The notes under the pieces were generated by a model. That model made no database searches, was not told the origin of the DNA, and saw only the letters and a list, made by a program, of their open reading frames with translations. A DNA stretch of 64,000 nucleotides from Blastomussa wellsi. Lineage: Eukaryota > Cnidaria > Anthozoa > Scleractinia > Plerogyridae. The first letter of the stretch is position 1. Each line of letters starts with the position of its first letter. This document shows positions 9,784-22,167 of the stretch, piece after piece. Location: the NCBI GenBank assembly GCA_947652115.1, contig OX393563.1, forward strand, positions 8,504,159 through 8,568,158, read 5' to 3'. The position numbers and the translations under genes were made by a program.

Positions 9784-12694
9784 ATGGAGGAGAACGGCCT
9801 TGAAATCTCCACAATTGAGATGCACACAGGCGGTGAACCGCTGAGAATAATTGTGTCTGGCTATCCCGAGATCAAAGGAGACACTATTCTGGCCAAAAGA
9901 CGCTACGTTCGGGAACACCTCGATCACCTTCGCAAGTTGGTAATGTTTGAGCCTCGCGGACACAACGACATGTATGGCGCTGTGCTCGTCCAACCACACA
10001 GTGAAAAGGCTGATTTGGGAGTGATTTTCATGCATAACGAAGGATACAGCACGATGTGTGGCCATGCTGTGATAGCTCTTGGCCGATATGCTGTCGACTC
10101 GGGTCTTCTCAGTACAGATGTGTCGCGTTCTAGTGTTGGTGAAGTGCCGGTGTTTATCGAATGTCCCTGCGGCGTGGTGAAGAGTTTAGTCGATATAGAA
10201 GAAGGTAAATCGGGCCGTGTTCGCTTTGTTTCCGTCCCTGCTTTTGCGTTTGGGCTTGACGTGGAGATCAACACGGATAAATTTGGCAAAGTGAAGGTTG
10301 ACATTGGATTTGGAGGTGCATTCTACGCCATTGTTTCTGGAGACCGCCTGGGTGTTGACGTTCGATCTTCAAGATTGAACGATATCGTAAATGCTGCCAA
10401 TGTGATCACCAATTCGGCGAAAAGTCAAATAAGGCTTCATCACCCAGACAGCGAAGAGCTAGCCTTTCTGTACGGTACCATTATTACAGATGGAAAAGAT
10501 ATGTACAACGGCGATCCGCAGGAGGAAGCTACAGCAAACGTCTGTGTTTTTGCTGACAGTGAGGTAAGGGTTCTAGAACAACACAAGTTATATGATTATC
10601 GTTTATTAACTCCTCAAACGTATTCCTCGGTTGTATTTGTGTGAGATTACGCGTAATGAAAATTCAGTTAGGAAACTTGGGAAGTTTATATTTTCTTTCG
10701 CGGTCTGATCCATGATTAAAGGTGATAGGGGTTTGGTATTTAAATTTTCGCGGAATTTGTTTGCCTTTTACAGCTGGAGAAAATTACTCAAGATTCTAGC
10801 CCTATTCAAAAGTACTCGAAAATTATTTGAGCGGAAATAAAGAAATGGGCAAAAAATAAAAATAGGCGAAATTTCTGTATGTTTTAGAAAATCCAGGGTA
10901 ATTGAAAAGTGAGCTTTATATGGCTGTATAAATTATAAATAATTTCAGCAATCTGTCTGCGGCGTTTATACGTCGGAGATGCATGATTTCATTTTGTCCA
11001 CAAAACCTTGGTCGTCTTAGGAAATGTATTTCAAGAGTGCTTTCACGAGGAAGAACAGTGTCGACAGTATCTGTCCTAGTGATTTTTGAGGACAGGTGAA
11101 ACGCGTTTAATTTTCCAATCTTATCAACAATACGGACAATTTTAAAGCCCATTTACATTTGTGGGTCACTCCCAGATCACTTAGTGGACTGCATAATTTT
11201 ATTTTTCGGGGCAGGTGCACAAAAATTATTGCTTGGGAGGGAATCATTACTTTATTGAACCAATGAAATTGTGCAATCAAGGACTTTAGTTTGGTAATTG
11301 AATATAATTTCTTTTGCAATTCATTTTATTTCTGTCCAAACTCTTCATTCTTAGGGTACATTACTTATTATGAATCTTGCTCATATCAAAAGATTGAACA
11401 CAATCTTCAGACATCTGAATAGCAATATTTAAATTTTAGAAACACATTATGTCTCTGTGGTTTGGGTAGCACTGAAGCAAGTTTTGTTTATTAAAATTTA
11501 ATATTATTCCAGCTGGGGAATATTAGGTTGACTTGTAATGTACCCTTTTCAAATTAGGGAACAGCTATAATTTTTTTACGGCATGTGGACTGGGTGTATA
11601 TGTGTGAGAGGGAGGGTGGGGGAAGGGAAAGTTTGTGGGTGCAGTTGGTCTTTCTGTCACCATGGAACACGATAGTCAACTGGTTTGCCTCCTGCCATCT
11701 GGGATGTTTAACTATGTTATATAGTTCATTTGAAATATTTCTTTTTTTTCAGAATTTCAGAGGTATCCTTGAAAATTCATCTAGTGCTTGACCCCCCCCC
11801 CCCCCAGGGAAAACAACTAGGAATTTCACTTTTTTGAAAAATTTTGGTGAAATTCCCTGCTTTGTCGGGAGTTTACATGGTCAAATGCCGCACCCATTAG
11901 GGCTTCACAGATTGTCAAATTCTTCACCCTTTTGGATTTTAAAGACAAAAGGATAAATTCCAAAAAATCGAAGTAAACACATATGTACTTTTGTTCTTTG
12001 TAGTGTAGAAAGTAATATATCAAACACGAGAGACAGGGTTTTATCATATTTCCAAACACCGAGACAAGAGTTGAAAATACGACGTGCAGCAGAGTATTTT
12101 TGACGAACTTCGAGGTGTTTGGACATGTGATGAAACAATGTCTCGAGTGTTTGATATATCTTCTCAATCGAAACTAAAACTACTGAGAAAACGGAGAATT
12201 AAAATCGTAAAAATCTATGCTAATTAAGATCACATTTCCAAACCATGGTTACAGTTCTGATTTCCTTTGTTTCAAGGTGATTAATTATTAATGAGGTCGA
12301 GAACACTCTTTCTAGCTCTACTTATATGTTATCTGCAAATGGTTTTTGGTAAAGCTTATTGAAAACCCATTAAAACATTATTTTTCTAAAAAGCCAAAAG
12401 GATACCATAACCATATTGTTTACTTTCTAGGTTGACAGGAGTCCCACAGGGTCTGGGGTGACAGCTCGTATCGCTGTGCAGTATGCCCGCCAACAGATTG
12501 GTTTGCATCAGCTGCGTGTCTTTGAGCAAGGTTTGGTTGGTTCAAAGTTTACTGGCCAAGCTGTGAAAGATACTAAGTGTGGTGACTTTGATGCAGTTCA
12601 TGTAGAAGTGGCGGGCCATGCATATTACACTGGGAAATGCACATTCTCAGTGGAAAAGGATGATCCTTTTAGAGAAGGATTTCTACTTAAATGA
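9784..12694 (+). CDS. L3HYPDH: Trans-L-3-hydroxyproline dehydratase
   Basis: Two exons, 9784-10563 and 12431-12694, joined in phase 0 (GAG|gtaagg ... ttctag|GTT), give 347 aa, close to the 354 aa of the human enzyme. It belongs to the proline racemase fold and dehydrates trans-3-hydroxy-L-proline, from collagen and diet, to pyrroline-2-carboxylate in the cytosol. Visible motifs are 'MHTGGEPLRI' (residues 13-22), 'FEPRGHNDMYGAVL' (55-68), 'HNEGYSTMCGHAV' with catalytic Cys92, and 'DRSPTGSGVTAR' with Thr266. The Thr in place of the second catalytic Cys is what separates dehydratases from true proline racemases. The protein ends in 'REGFLLK', as in animals generally. I chose M at 9784; an in-frame ATG at 9700 would add 28 residues with no family match. 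A polyadenylation signal AATAAA follows at 12754. Confidence 0.95.
10564..12430 (+). other. Intron 1 of L3HYPDH
   Basis: Canonical gtaagg donor and ttctag acceptor. The intron has no nested gene. It contains a C14 homopolymer (11792-11805) and a copy of the dispersed 'atatttccaaacacc' repeat at about 12012-12300. Confidence 0.85.
12012..12300. repeat. Dispersed repeat, copy 1 (intron of L3HYPDH)
   Basis: A hairpin 'tatcaaacacgagagacagg' to 'ctcgagtgtttgata' (about 12016-12160) is followed by 'aaaatcgtaaaaatctatgc' and 'taattaagatcacatttcc'. The same two modules recur at 15308-15875 (split by a SINE) and the second module at about 63078-63200, defining one family. Confidence 0.65.
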
Positions 12695-12753
12695 TATGTT
12701 ATAAGCTTGTGAATATTGTTATATAGGCAAATGATGACATGTAAGGTATTAAA

Positions 12754-12759
12754 AATAAA
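12754..12759 (+). terminator. Polyadenylation signal of L3HYPDH
   Basis: AATAAA located 60 bp after the L3HYPDH stop codon, in an AT-rich 3' flank. Position and context fit a genuine polyadenylation hexamer. Confidence 0.6.
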
Positions 12760-14657
12760 GCATCTTTACTTCCCACCAAAAGGTGTTCAACCAACATATT
12801 GAAACTTTGTAGGTATATTTTTAAATAATAGTTAAATACTGGCAATCAAAACTCTAAGTTACAATAATGCTATTTAGTTAGTCAACCTTGGAAAAACTAA
12901 AGTTAATAAAATTGTTATAAAGACTGCATTACATTGACTTTGCATTTACTTAGAAAATGGAATGCACAAAAATATTCTTTAGGTATAAGCAAACCTTAAA
13001 ATAACACTTTCTTTCTTGTATGGTACATGTGGATGTATGTGACTTTCGTATCATTTTGTCTGTTAAACTAGAATAAGGAATTTGATATTCTACTATATTG
13101 TCCACACAGTTTTGCTCCAAACTGATCTCAAATTTTGCATGTTCTTTTGATCTTTTATGGTCTTGTTATGTAACAAATAGTTTGCCTCTCTACAGTTACC
13201 GGTAATTTATTTTTAGGCTGGAAACAAAGTAAACAAAATGGCAGAAGGTGTGGGCTGAGGACTAATTATACATTCAAGAGAAGCTGCATTTATCTAAAAC
13301 ACACTGAAACAAAGAACTTTTCTTTGTTTCACCACAGCCTTTCTTTGTCAGCTATTTTCTCTTATGATTTACTTATCTGTCAGGCTCTTGTATAGAGTTG
13401 TGAGGGACTGAAACTATTACAGTTCTCTTCTTTTTTTATTTTAAATTAGTACCCAGTATATCACTTTAGTTTTATGCTTTTGGACCAAATTAAATGGATT
13501 CAAACACAACAGGTCTATTTTTCTGAGATCAAATTGGCAAGGCCAGCTTTATGTTATAAATATCATGACTGACCTCACAAGGGGACAGTGGAGTTTTATT
13601 TCTAAACTTAATTTAAAGCCAGTGGGCTTTATTTATGTCAGGAAAGTTAAAAATATTGGAAGAAATGTTGAGACACTTGACTGCGATTATTTATTTATAT
13701 ATAAGTTTTTAAAATTAGTTATTTTTGTCCCAGAAAATTATTATTACCAAATATGAGTGCATTCTTTATAACTGGTTTATTTGATTTTATTTGTTTTAAC
13801 TTGAATGCATATAATAAAGACAACTTATTGTTTACACTGTGCCGACATATCAATTAAAGTGTAAAATAAATAAAATATAGTTATCAATATCAGTGTGTAT
13901 ATACAACAAACTTGGTTGTTAAGTAGAGGGTCTGCATCTTTGGGTGCATTCCTTTGGGGTGATCCAGATCAGGATCAGTGATCCGGATCATCCCAAAGGA
14001 ACGCACCCTTAAATTACAATGTGAACGAAATCTTGGAGTGCATCCTGGTTTTCCAAAGTCTGTACTTCTCATATTTAAAATAGAGGGCCAGCATTTCTCT
14101 ACCTAGAATGTAAAGGTTATGTTTCAAGCATTAAATAACAATAAATTTTCGAGAATTCCAACAATTTGTGGCTCAAGTTTTAGCATTACCATTCTTTTTA
14201 AAATTGAAATCTTGGACTCATTTTTTTTATGGTATTAAGCCTAAGCAAATATGTCTGCTGTTTCTGGCATTCTTGACCGTTGTTGCTGTAATGGCCATCA
14301 AAGCCATGGTGACTTCAGTGGCTTGCTATTAAATTATACATGCACACCACTACCATAAGTGAGCATTCAACAAAGTTTTGCACCCAAGTTTTAACATAAA
14401 TACTCCACTGTTGTCTGCAACAACAGTGAGTTGCCATTAGAAACATCTTGTGGTATAACTGATGTCATCATGCAGTCTTTGCCTGTAGTGTGGACATGTT
14501 ATAACTCTGTTTATCAGTGTGATTTCTGTTAAAATAGTTATGTCAATATCATGATGTTAAAACAGTAAAACCTGGGAATAAAACTCCCCCTGTTGCACGC
14601 TCAACTGATAAACATAGTACATGCATCTGAATGCTGGAGATAGTAACACCCCTCCCC
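12760..14657. other. Intergenic between convergent genes
   Basis: The 3' ends of L3HYPDH (+) and the IQ-motif gene (-) face each other across this AT-rich stretch. One palindrome is annotated at 13941-14008. No exon was found. Confidence 0.5.
13941..14008. mobile_element. Short palindromic MITE
   Basis: 'gggtgcattcctttggggtg' and 'atccggatcatcccaaagg' plus 'aacgcaccc' form an inverted repeat of about 30 bp per arm, centred on 'ggatcagtgatcc'. The centre repeats GATC-containing blocks. Confidence 0.65.
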
Positions 14658-17600
14658 TCACCCACCTGCTTGTCCAAGTTCTAATGGTGACTCAACCTTG
14701 ACCTTCGATGGTCGCATTGCCTTGGAAAGGAACTTCATCAAGCTTTCTCCTTTCTTATTTCCAGTTACATTATTGCCGATGATGTGGATCTTTGTGTCAT
14801 CTGGATCAAGCTTGGTCATGTATGTACCAAGATTCTTCCAGAAACTATAAAAAGAGCAGAGGTTTTAAAGTCAGCTTCAGGCAATGGCCGCTGTGATTGT
14901 AAAGTAGTAATGGAAACATACCTGCATATTTCTTCATCTTGTTTCAATTTAGCTTTGGTGAACACCTTTCCTTTTACAGGGTTGAAGAAGCCAGGACCAC
15001 CCTGATGTAAAGGAAAAAGGAAGAAAAATGAGCATTGTTAACTTGGTGAGTTCAAATTCATGAGGGATACTCTGCACAAGTTAAATTTCGTAGTGATAAC
15101 CAAGGGTGGATCTAGGGGGAGGGTGCAGGGGGTGTGCACCCCCCTCGGATGACCTGAGACTTTCTAATAGAACTAGTATTCTCAGATACGTCACCCATGA
15201 ATTACGTCATTCTTTAGTGGTGTACCCCATCCTAAGAAAAATCCTGGATCCGCCCCTGATAACAATGACAATGATAATAAAAATAATATTATGGTGCTAC
15301 TGATGTTGAATGATGACAAATTTTATCACATTTCCAAACACCAAGATGAGAGATGAAAATGTGATATGTAGCAGAATATTTTTGACAAACTTTGAGGTGT
15401 TTGATATATCTCCTTTTGAAATTAAATCTACGCAGAACATGAAGGTAAGGTAGGTAAAGTCTGCATACAAGCCTAGTGGCCTATCAGGCCGGAGCTTATC
15501 CTGGTTTCTGTAGCATGAAATGACAGCGAGTATTTCTTCTCGGAACTTCCCCCTGAATGGGATGCTAGTTCATCACAGGGTTACCCCCCCCCCCCCCCCC
15601 AAGTGGTAACTTCGCTGGTACCCATTTATACACATGGGTGAAAAGAGGCACTGTGAGAGTAAAGTGTCATGTCCAAGAACACAACACAGTGCATTGGCCA
15701 TCGGCTCGAACCTGAACTGTCCGATCTGGAGTCCAGCACACTAACCATTAGGCCACAGAGCCTCCACTAGCAGAAAATGAGAACTGAAATTAAATCGTAA
15801 AAGCTACACTAATTACATTGTAAGAAGACCAGATTTCAAAACCATGGTCACAGTTTTGACTTCCTTACATGCTACTGTTGATTGCTCTTCATTTTGTTAA
15901 TCAAACTTACCTGACAAACCAATGCTATTGACCTGGCTTTACTTTTACTTTGGAACTTTTCAAGCATTGCTGCAATCTTATCTGTTGAGGCAAGGAGGGT
16001 ATTCAAGTATTAATGGTACTGTTTAAGCGACAGAGAACATTAAACAATGCAAGCCTGAAACAGACAACATAATTAAATAAAGTAATATACATAATGTAAC
16101 ATTAAAAGTGGAGGTACACTAGTGGAACCCTGTTAATCCAGCAACAAATTTGCAACAGACAACAAGAATCTGGCCATATTAAAGTCATTCCACAGAAGTA
16201 GAACCAATATACGTTTTTTATTGGTGTTTCTAGTTACCGGTATTAAAATCAACTAAACATTTTAATAGAATTTTTGATACCTAACACATCTTGAAGTGTT
16301 GCTATGGCAAAATCCTAGAAAGGAAAATATGTAATGATGAACCAAAAATCAACTATAGCATCAAGAATGCTGTGAGTGACTGTGAGTGCCTGGTCACTCT
16401 GAGCTAGTATTCAAGACATATGCAGTAATTCTCCTTAAGGTAGCATCCCACCCCAAATGACCGCTTTGCATTCGCACCGTTTTAAGGCAAGACGTTAAAT
16501 AAAAACCCTGACAAACTATGTTAATATATTTTCGGAAAGCTTAATAAATGGAGATTACCATACCATATTTATTGAAAGAAAAAAGTTTAATGCCTTGAAA
16601 ATATAGTGATCGTTTTGCAAATGTACATGGCTTGTAATATTCAGTTCCTGTGCAGTCGGAAGTGATCTAGAGGAAGAGACAAACATAACGCCGAGTGACG
16701 GCATTTTTGGTTTTTCCCATTCTTTCTGGAGTTAAAAACAAATGAAGGAACAGGAGGGATATTTTTTCGAACCTCAAAGTTTAACCGGGCATAAAAAACA
16801 AACCAGGCAAGATTCGTCACCAGGCTACACAGTTTGTTCAGTTATTATGTGACAGTTGAAAAAATCCACATTATAATAACTAAATAATTTTATAAATTAT
16901 AAAAGCCATTACCGGTACTTACATAAGTTATCTTGAGAACGTCACCCCTCACAATCTTTTCTAGCACATCAGATCTTGGAACATTAGATGCAATAACCTT
17001 GAGTTATTAAAAAAGTCAATGTAAGAAGGTTTGTCAGTAGATTGAAATGTAAAAGCTACTCTATGTTAAAAGGGATTCTCAGATCTTATCAAAAGCAAAC
17101 CTCGCCTGATTAATTTGCTGAAAATCATACAGAGCCTCAGTCATTGATAAAATTGATTGTAAATATTCATTTAAAAAATCATGTGGTATATACACTATAA
17201 AAAGTACTGTAACATTAATTTCAGCTTACCACTATTCTTGGAGGAATGTAATCATCTCCCATTGTTGTCATCTCCAACTAATTTGATCAATCAAGCAAGC
17301 AAAGCATATCATATCGATAACATTAATCTTCAAAGACTTACTCAGAAATAAAGCTAACTTGGCACTATGAACCGACTCATATCCAACACACCGTTGTCGA
17401 TGATGGCACACACCTGTTGTTCTGTTTTCCACTTTAAGTCTGTAATGTCCTCTTGGTACATATTGAAGCTTTCTTTTGTTTTTTCCCCTGAGGAAAATAA
17501 GAAACATAATTTGCAACAGGCCATGTCCAAGATGCTGTTTTGCTCTATTTCAAGATGAGTCTTGGTGCTCAACCTTTCATATGGAAATAAATTTTACTTG

Positions 17601-20600
17601 CATGCCTTTTGCCTTGAAACTCAACTCACTAAATTTCCATATCACAGGTTGTGTTCCAAGTCTCGTTTTGAAACAGAGGTACAAGGCAACTCGGAGCTAA
17701 TTCTTATTTCTATGCCTCACAAAGCGACTTCACTTGGCCTCACACAGAAAACACAGAAACTTTTAAATTATTAACTGGCCAATGAATTGCACACATTTTT
17801 TCATTTTGGCCAAACCTGACCTTTATCCCTGACACCATGAAGGGCCTTGCTTAGTTATATGCCTGATGTTTTTTACCGAGTTTAAATAAAGTTACTTGAC
17901 TTGACTTGACTTGCTTAATACTAATAACAATTTAGTAGAAACTCAGCTGTGTTCTATTGGAAATCCGTGAATCTGATTGGTTCTCCCAGTTTTCTATTCG
18001 CCGATAGAAAACAATTGCGCCCACGTTGCTCTTTTTCTATGAGCGTTGCCCTCGTTTTCTATGAATGATAGTCAACTTGGGCTTGTAGTCTACTTGTTAA
18101 TTCAATAAAATTAATTGTAGTATTCAATTTCCTTAAATAAGCTATTGATACAGTCACTGCAAGGGGTTGTCATTTAAGGTCTCAAACTCATCAACATAGT
18201 TTAATCAACTGGAATTATTGTCTACAGATTATTGATGCCTCAAGGCTGACCTTTTAGTGTCGCCAGTAAAAAAATTACTGTCCAATCAATGGTGGTTCAA
18301 GGGTCAGTGTTCTTTTTGTTAATTATATATGCCTGAAATCACAGCTTATATGCACTATCTTGGGTCCTAGAGCTCTTGTGGTGTCATATTCACTCTTATA
18401 AGGAAAGTGACTTTTGTGAACTCTTGATTTTTCAACATTACAATACCAGAACTCAAATTTGTTGAACACTTCAATTTTATCTCTGATAATTTTCTCAAAC
18501 TTCCTGATTTCTTGAACCAGTCTTCATCTCCCTTAAACGTTTGAGAAGGCAGCATGGCCAAGTGGTTAAAGTACTGTTAGTGGCCAATTAAGCAGTGTCC
18601 GAAATCAACTGTTTGGCCTTTGTGCCAGCCGGCGACTTAATACAAAGTTTGGTTTCCAGTTAGCAATTTTAATCGCCAAAATTGTTCCTCCTTCTGTTGG
18701 CAGAGCTTATTACAATCACAGATTAACAGGAAAATCCCTTTTGATTCTACTTCAGAATTAATGGCAAGATAAAAAGACAGTTTTTGGCAAGGGATCTAAA
18801 TTTTATGTCAGTGTAATCACCTTGAATTGGCCGAAAATCAAAGTTAAATGTAAATTTGATTACGAGATATTTGCATACCACGCGTATCACGGTAAAGTAG
18901 TCCTGGAAATAGTAAATCGCCCACTGGCAACTAGTCATGTAAGTTTTTTCAGTCGCATTGGCTACCAGGAAGGCATAATTTTGGACCCTGTTAAGAAGTT
19001 CAACAAATTGGGATTCAACAGTGTAACAAACACAAATTGATTATCTTACCAATTTTGACATCAGAGTCTATAACTGGGGCAGCTACAGTTGATTCTCTCC
19101 ATGGCTTCCTGTATTTTGAATTTTTCCTCTTGTCATTGTCATCACTGTCACTATCACTATCATCTTCATCCTCTTTAACAATGTCCTGTTGATCGCTTTG
19201 GTTGGATTTTGTTCTTTGGTACTTTCGGTAGCCTCTTAATTGTAATTTGAAAAGTTGGTTATTCATGTTAAATATATAAAGTCTGCACACAAGCCTAGTG
19301 GCTCATCAGGCTGGAGCTTATTCCGGTTACCTTAGAGTGAGTGCAAAGTGACAGACAGTATTTCTACTCCCCCCTGGATGGAATGCTAGTCCATTGTATG
19401 GTTACACCCCAGCAGTAAATTCGCCGGTACCCATTTATACACCTGGGTTAAGAGTGGGACTGTGAGAGTAAAGTGACTTGCCCAAGAACACAACGCAGTG
19501 TCCAGGCCAAGGCCTTAGCCTCGAACAAGGACTGTCTGATCCAGAGTCCAGGGCACAAACCATTAGGCCATCATAGCCTGGCCTGTTAATATAAAGGATA
19601 ATTTTAGAAGAGGCCAGTGGAGATTTTCAGTTATCTGTGCTAACTTAGCTATAGATTGAAAGAAGAACTCCCAAAGTTGGGTTAAACATAATGGCAAGAC
19701 GTGAATAACCTTAAATATCCTCAAGGAAAACAAATGCCTTTGTTCTTGGCATACTTGCTTCAGTCCATTTAAGGGGAAAAGATAGTTGCAGAGCTCACCA
19801 GAAGGGCCGAGCAAGTAATTTGTTATTCTTACTAGACCAAGGGGCAACAATAAGTTGTCTGGCTGCTACATAAACAAACATATGTACCGCTGAATAATTT
19901 TTGCTGAAAGCTCTTGCTGTTCGAGTTGTTTTCTGGACTGATAGCCTCGAACATGTCTGTAACAGAATAATAAAATTTTGTTAGAAGTCAAATTAAAGAA
20001 TATCTGTTTTTTTCAGCACTTATGCCTACATTTTTGTTTGTGATTTATTTTTAAGCCATGAAAGCTGATTTAAGTGGTGTAAGACAGTGAAAGAAAACTT
20101 ACAAAAATATGGGCTAATTTAAAGAAAAAAATGTTTTCAAAATCAATTGGTAGCTTGTTCTTTCTGAGTTGTTCGTGGCAGCAAAACACGTCAGAAAACC
20201 TCTAAATTCAAGTCAGTCGCCAAAAGTGTGTTTTTAACAAGCATGCACGACCCAAGTACCACATAGTAAACTATTTACTAACCTAGCTTGCTTGAGCTGT
20301 AGGGGGGAATATTGGCCCTCACTCGTTTTTGTATGGACCTCGCTGCACTTGGTCCATACTGCCACGACCTCAGGCCAATATTCCCCAGTACGGCCCTCAT
20401 GCTAGGTTAGTAAGAGGTTTTTATTGACCACTATTTCTGCGAAATATGTTATTTTACCTTTCAATAACATGCAAAATCTACTCACTCTGTGGCTTTATTG
20501 TGCTGCCACCAGAATATCAGAAAACAGAAGTTTACTTTAATTTATAATGGGACACTATACTTCAACTGATTTTCTTTCTTTTTGTTTCTAAAACTGGTTA

Positions 20601-22167
20601 ATATATTTTTGGGAAAATCCCAGATTATCAGGGATTTCACTGTTTCGTGACTATCCCAGATATAACTAAATGCCAGATGTCTAACTTGCAGAGTCTCCTG
20701 ATATTACATGAGGAAGCTAGAGGATTAGTAACAAGCGAAAACCGTTGCCCGTGTCCTCAGGAGATTCCTCAAGAGTGTATAGTTGAGTTTTCACATGTTG
20801 GACCATTGCAGAAATTTGGGACATGCCAGGAAAAAAGAAATACTCCCAGTATATCACCGATGTGATGCTTATGACTGTCAGCAAAATCTTGAACTGTTGG
20901 GAAACAGTGAAATCCCTGATTGTCTGGTATTTTCCTGACATACAAAAACTACAATTAACTATAATCTATGGCAGTAAAAAGAAATGGTTTGTTGGCTTTT
21001 CAATTTCAGTGTTTGTGTATAACTTATTAGAAGTTGTAGTAAGGAGATCAAAGCTTTTTTAAAAGTATACCTTTGTATTGTTATAGCTGCCTGCTCTTTG
21101 TCTGGTTGTGGTGGTATTGGTGTGACTGTAGCAAAGCCAGTGTATAGTTCAGTGTTCTTGTTTGGATCAGGTGTTTTAGACTTTAATGAGGGGTACATTT
21201 CCTTGCTAGATTTCACTTCACGCTCTACACCCCTGGAGGAGATCACACCCTTATCGTGCAGGACATGAGATGATGTACCCACAATCCCTTCTCCCCACGA
21301 TGCCACTGCAATATTGGTACTGCTCCGTGTTGTGGCAGAATTATTCTGTTGGGCTGTATGTGGCAGGGGAGGTGCTAATGAAGATTTGAGACAGGAACAG
21401 TTAGTTTACAGGAAATGATTTCTATCAAAAGTGATAACATTTTATAAACTGTGGGTGTCCTGTTTAATGATTTCTTAACCATATTTAATAGGATTAAGTA
21501 CATACATGTGTGACCAAATTATTTCAATAGTGTTTATAAAAAGTGAAAATAATGATTCCTCTAGAGGACCAAAAACTAATTTTGAGAGAACAACGCCCCG
21601 GATCATTGTTCATTCACTGTACTTAATCATTCAAAGATTTTATTACTTCTTCAAATTTTGTCTTCATATATAGGACATGTATGACTCCAAAAAGCTATGA
21701 AGTTAAAAAAAAAAACGTTTTTGCAGATTTACTCATGACTCACTTCATTAAAGAAAAATGAGTTAGTTTACACCAAACTGTGTTGTGTAAACACGCCTTA
21801 CAATAAAGATGAAACTATATACCTTTTTATTTACAATAACCTTCAATATAATTAGACAACTGTTAATTACATGTAACTCACTTACTTTCATGTTCCTGCC
21901 TGGCATTTTCATCCCCTTTCGGATTGGAGAATGCACTAACCGCTCTTGAAAGATAAAGATATTAAACACGAGCTGTTATGAAATTGTTTTCGATTCAAAC
22001 GAATTTTAGCGAATTCAAATGACATTTGACAAGCAAACATGCAAATTCCAATAAGCAATTAATGAACTCAAAGAGTGCCAAACACAAGGAAATCAAACTT
22101 ACATTGCTTTCTGTTCAACTCGCGAGATTCGTCTTTGGCCTTTACGGTGCGAGACTATAGCACCCAT
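14658..22167 (-). CDS. IQ-motif protein with C-terminal DUF4347-like domain
   Basis: Twelve exons in transcription order: 22103-22167, 21886-21944, 21071-21374, 19888-19956, 19050-19234, 17414-17487, 17230-17277, 16923-16997, 16281-16314, 15911-15981, 14922-15001, 14658-14844. Phases all agree, giving 416 aa starting 'MGAIVSHRKGQRR'. The MG start could allow N-myristoylation. Residues about 136-173 hold two IQ motifs ('AAITIQRHVRGYQSRKQ', 'SAKIIQRGYRKYQR'), which bind calmodulin in known proteins. An acidic run follows ('EDEDDSDSDSDDND'). The last ~150 residues resemble DUF4347: a beta strand 'PPRIVVIASNVP', then 'SIALVCQGGPGFF' and 'IHIIGNNVTGNKKGESL'. Bacterial DUF4347 domains show HGSPG and YGCNVA at the two latter sites; here His and Cys are replaced. 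Function is unknown. The domain call is by eye. Confidence 0.75.
15308..15875. repeat. Dispersed repeat, copy 2, split by a SINE
   Basis: 'ttatcacatttccaaacacc' at about 15322-15350 and 'gaggtgtttgatatatctcc' at 15391-15411 match copy 1, and 'aaatcgtaaaagctacacta' at 15793 onward continues it. The interruption 15443-15769 is a SINE flanked by an 11-bp duplication. Lies in the last introns of the IQ-motif gene. Confidence 0.7.
15443..15769 (-). mobile_element. tRNA-derived SINE, complete copy with target-site duplication
   Basis: Read on the minus strand, the head is tRNA-like: 'GTGGCCTAATGGTTAGTGTG' (A-box region) and 'CAGGTTCGAGCC' (B box, GGTTCGANNCC type) for RNA polymerase III. The body contains 'ACTTTACTCTCACAGTGCC'-like sequence, a poly-C/G tract (15584-15600), and a tail 'GACTTTACCTACCTTACC'. 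Flanks 'gcagaacatga' (15432-15442) and 'gcagaaaatga' (15770-15780) form an 11-bp target duplication with one mismatch. It is the reference copy for the family in this window. Confidence 0.9.
17860..17918 (+). repeat. LINE-like 3' tail with (ACTTG)n microsatellite
   Basis: 'ttttttaccgagtttaaata' and 'aagttacttgacttgacttg' end in four ACTTG units. Short 3' pentamer repeats after an 'aataaa'-like stretch are typical of L2/CR1-type LINE tails. The upstream part, about 17500-17860, may be the matching LINE 3' end, but I see no clear RT motif. Confidence 0.4.
19278..19582 (-). mobile_element. tRNA-derived SINE copy
   Basis: Same family as the 15443-15769 copy: 'aaagtctgcacacaagccta' at the tail side and 'gtccagggcacaaaccatta' with 'ggcca' at the tRNA-like head. 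It contains the conserved internal 'actgtgagagtaaagtgact'. Flanks 'gttaaatata' and 'gttaatata' could be a degraded target duplication. Lies in an intron of the IQ-motif gene. Confidence 0.8.
20277..20411. mobile_element. Inverted-repeat MITE
   Basis: 'actaacctagcttgc' pairs with 'gctaggttagt', and 'gggggaatattggccct' pairs with 'aggccaatattcccc', with a central 'ggacctcgctgcacttggtcc' hairpin. Lies in intron 3 of the IQ-motif gene. Confidence 0.7.

Noticed and set aside
9775..10304. Minus-strand frames opposite L3HYPDH
   Set aside because: Shadow frames of a strongly conserved coding exon.
18367..18561. 64-codon minus-strand frame in the IQ-motif gene
   Set aside because: It lies in an intron; the flanking exons join in phase without it and it has no recognisable motif.
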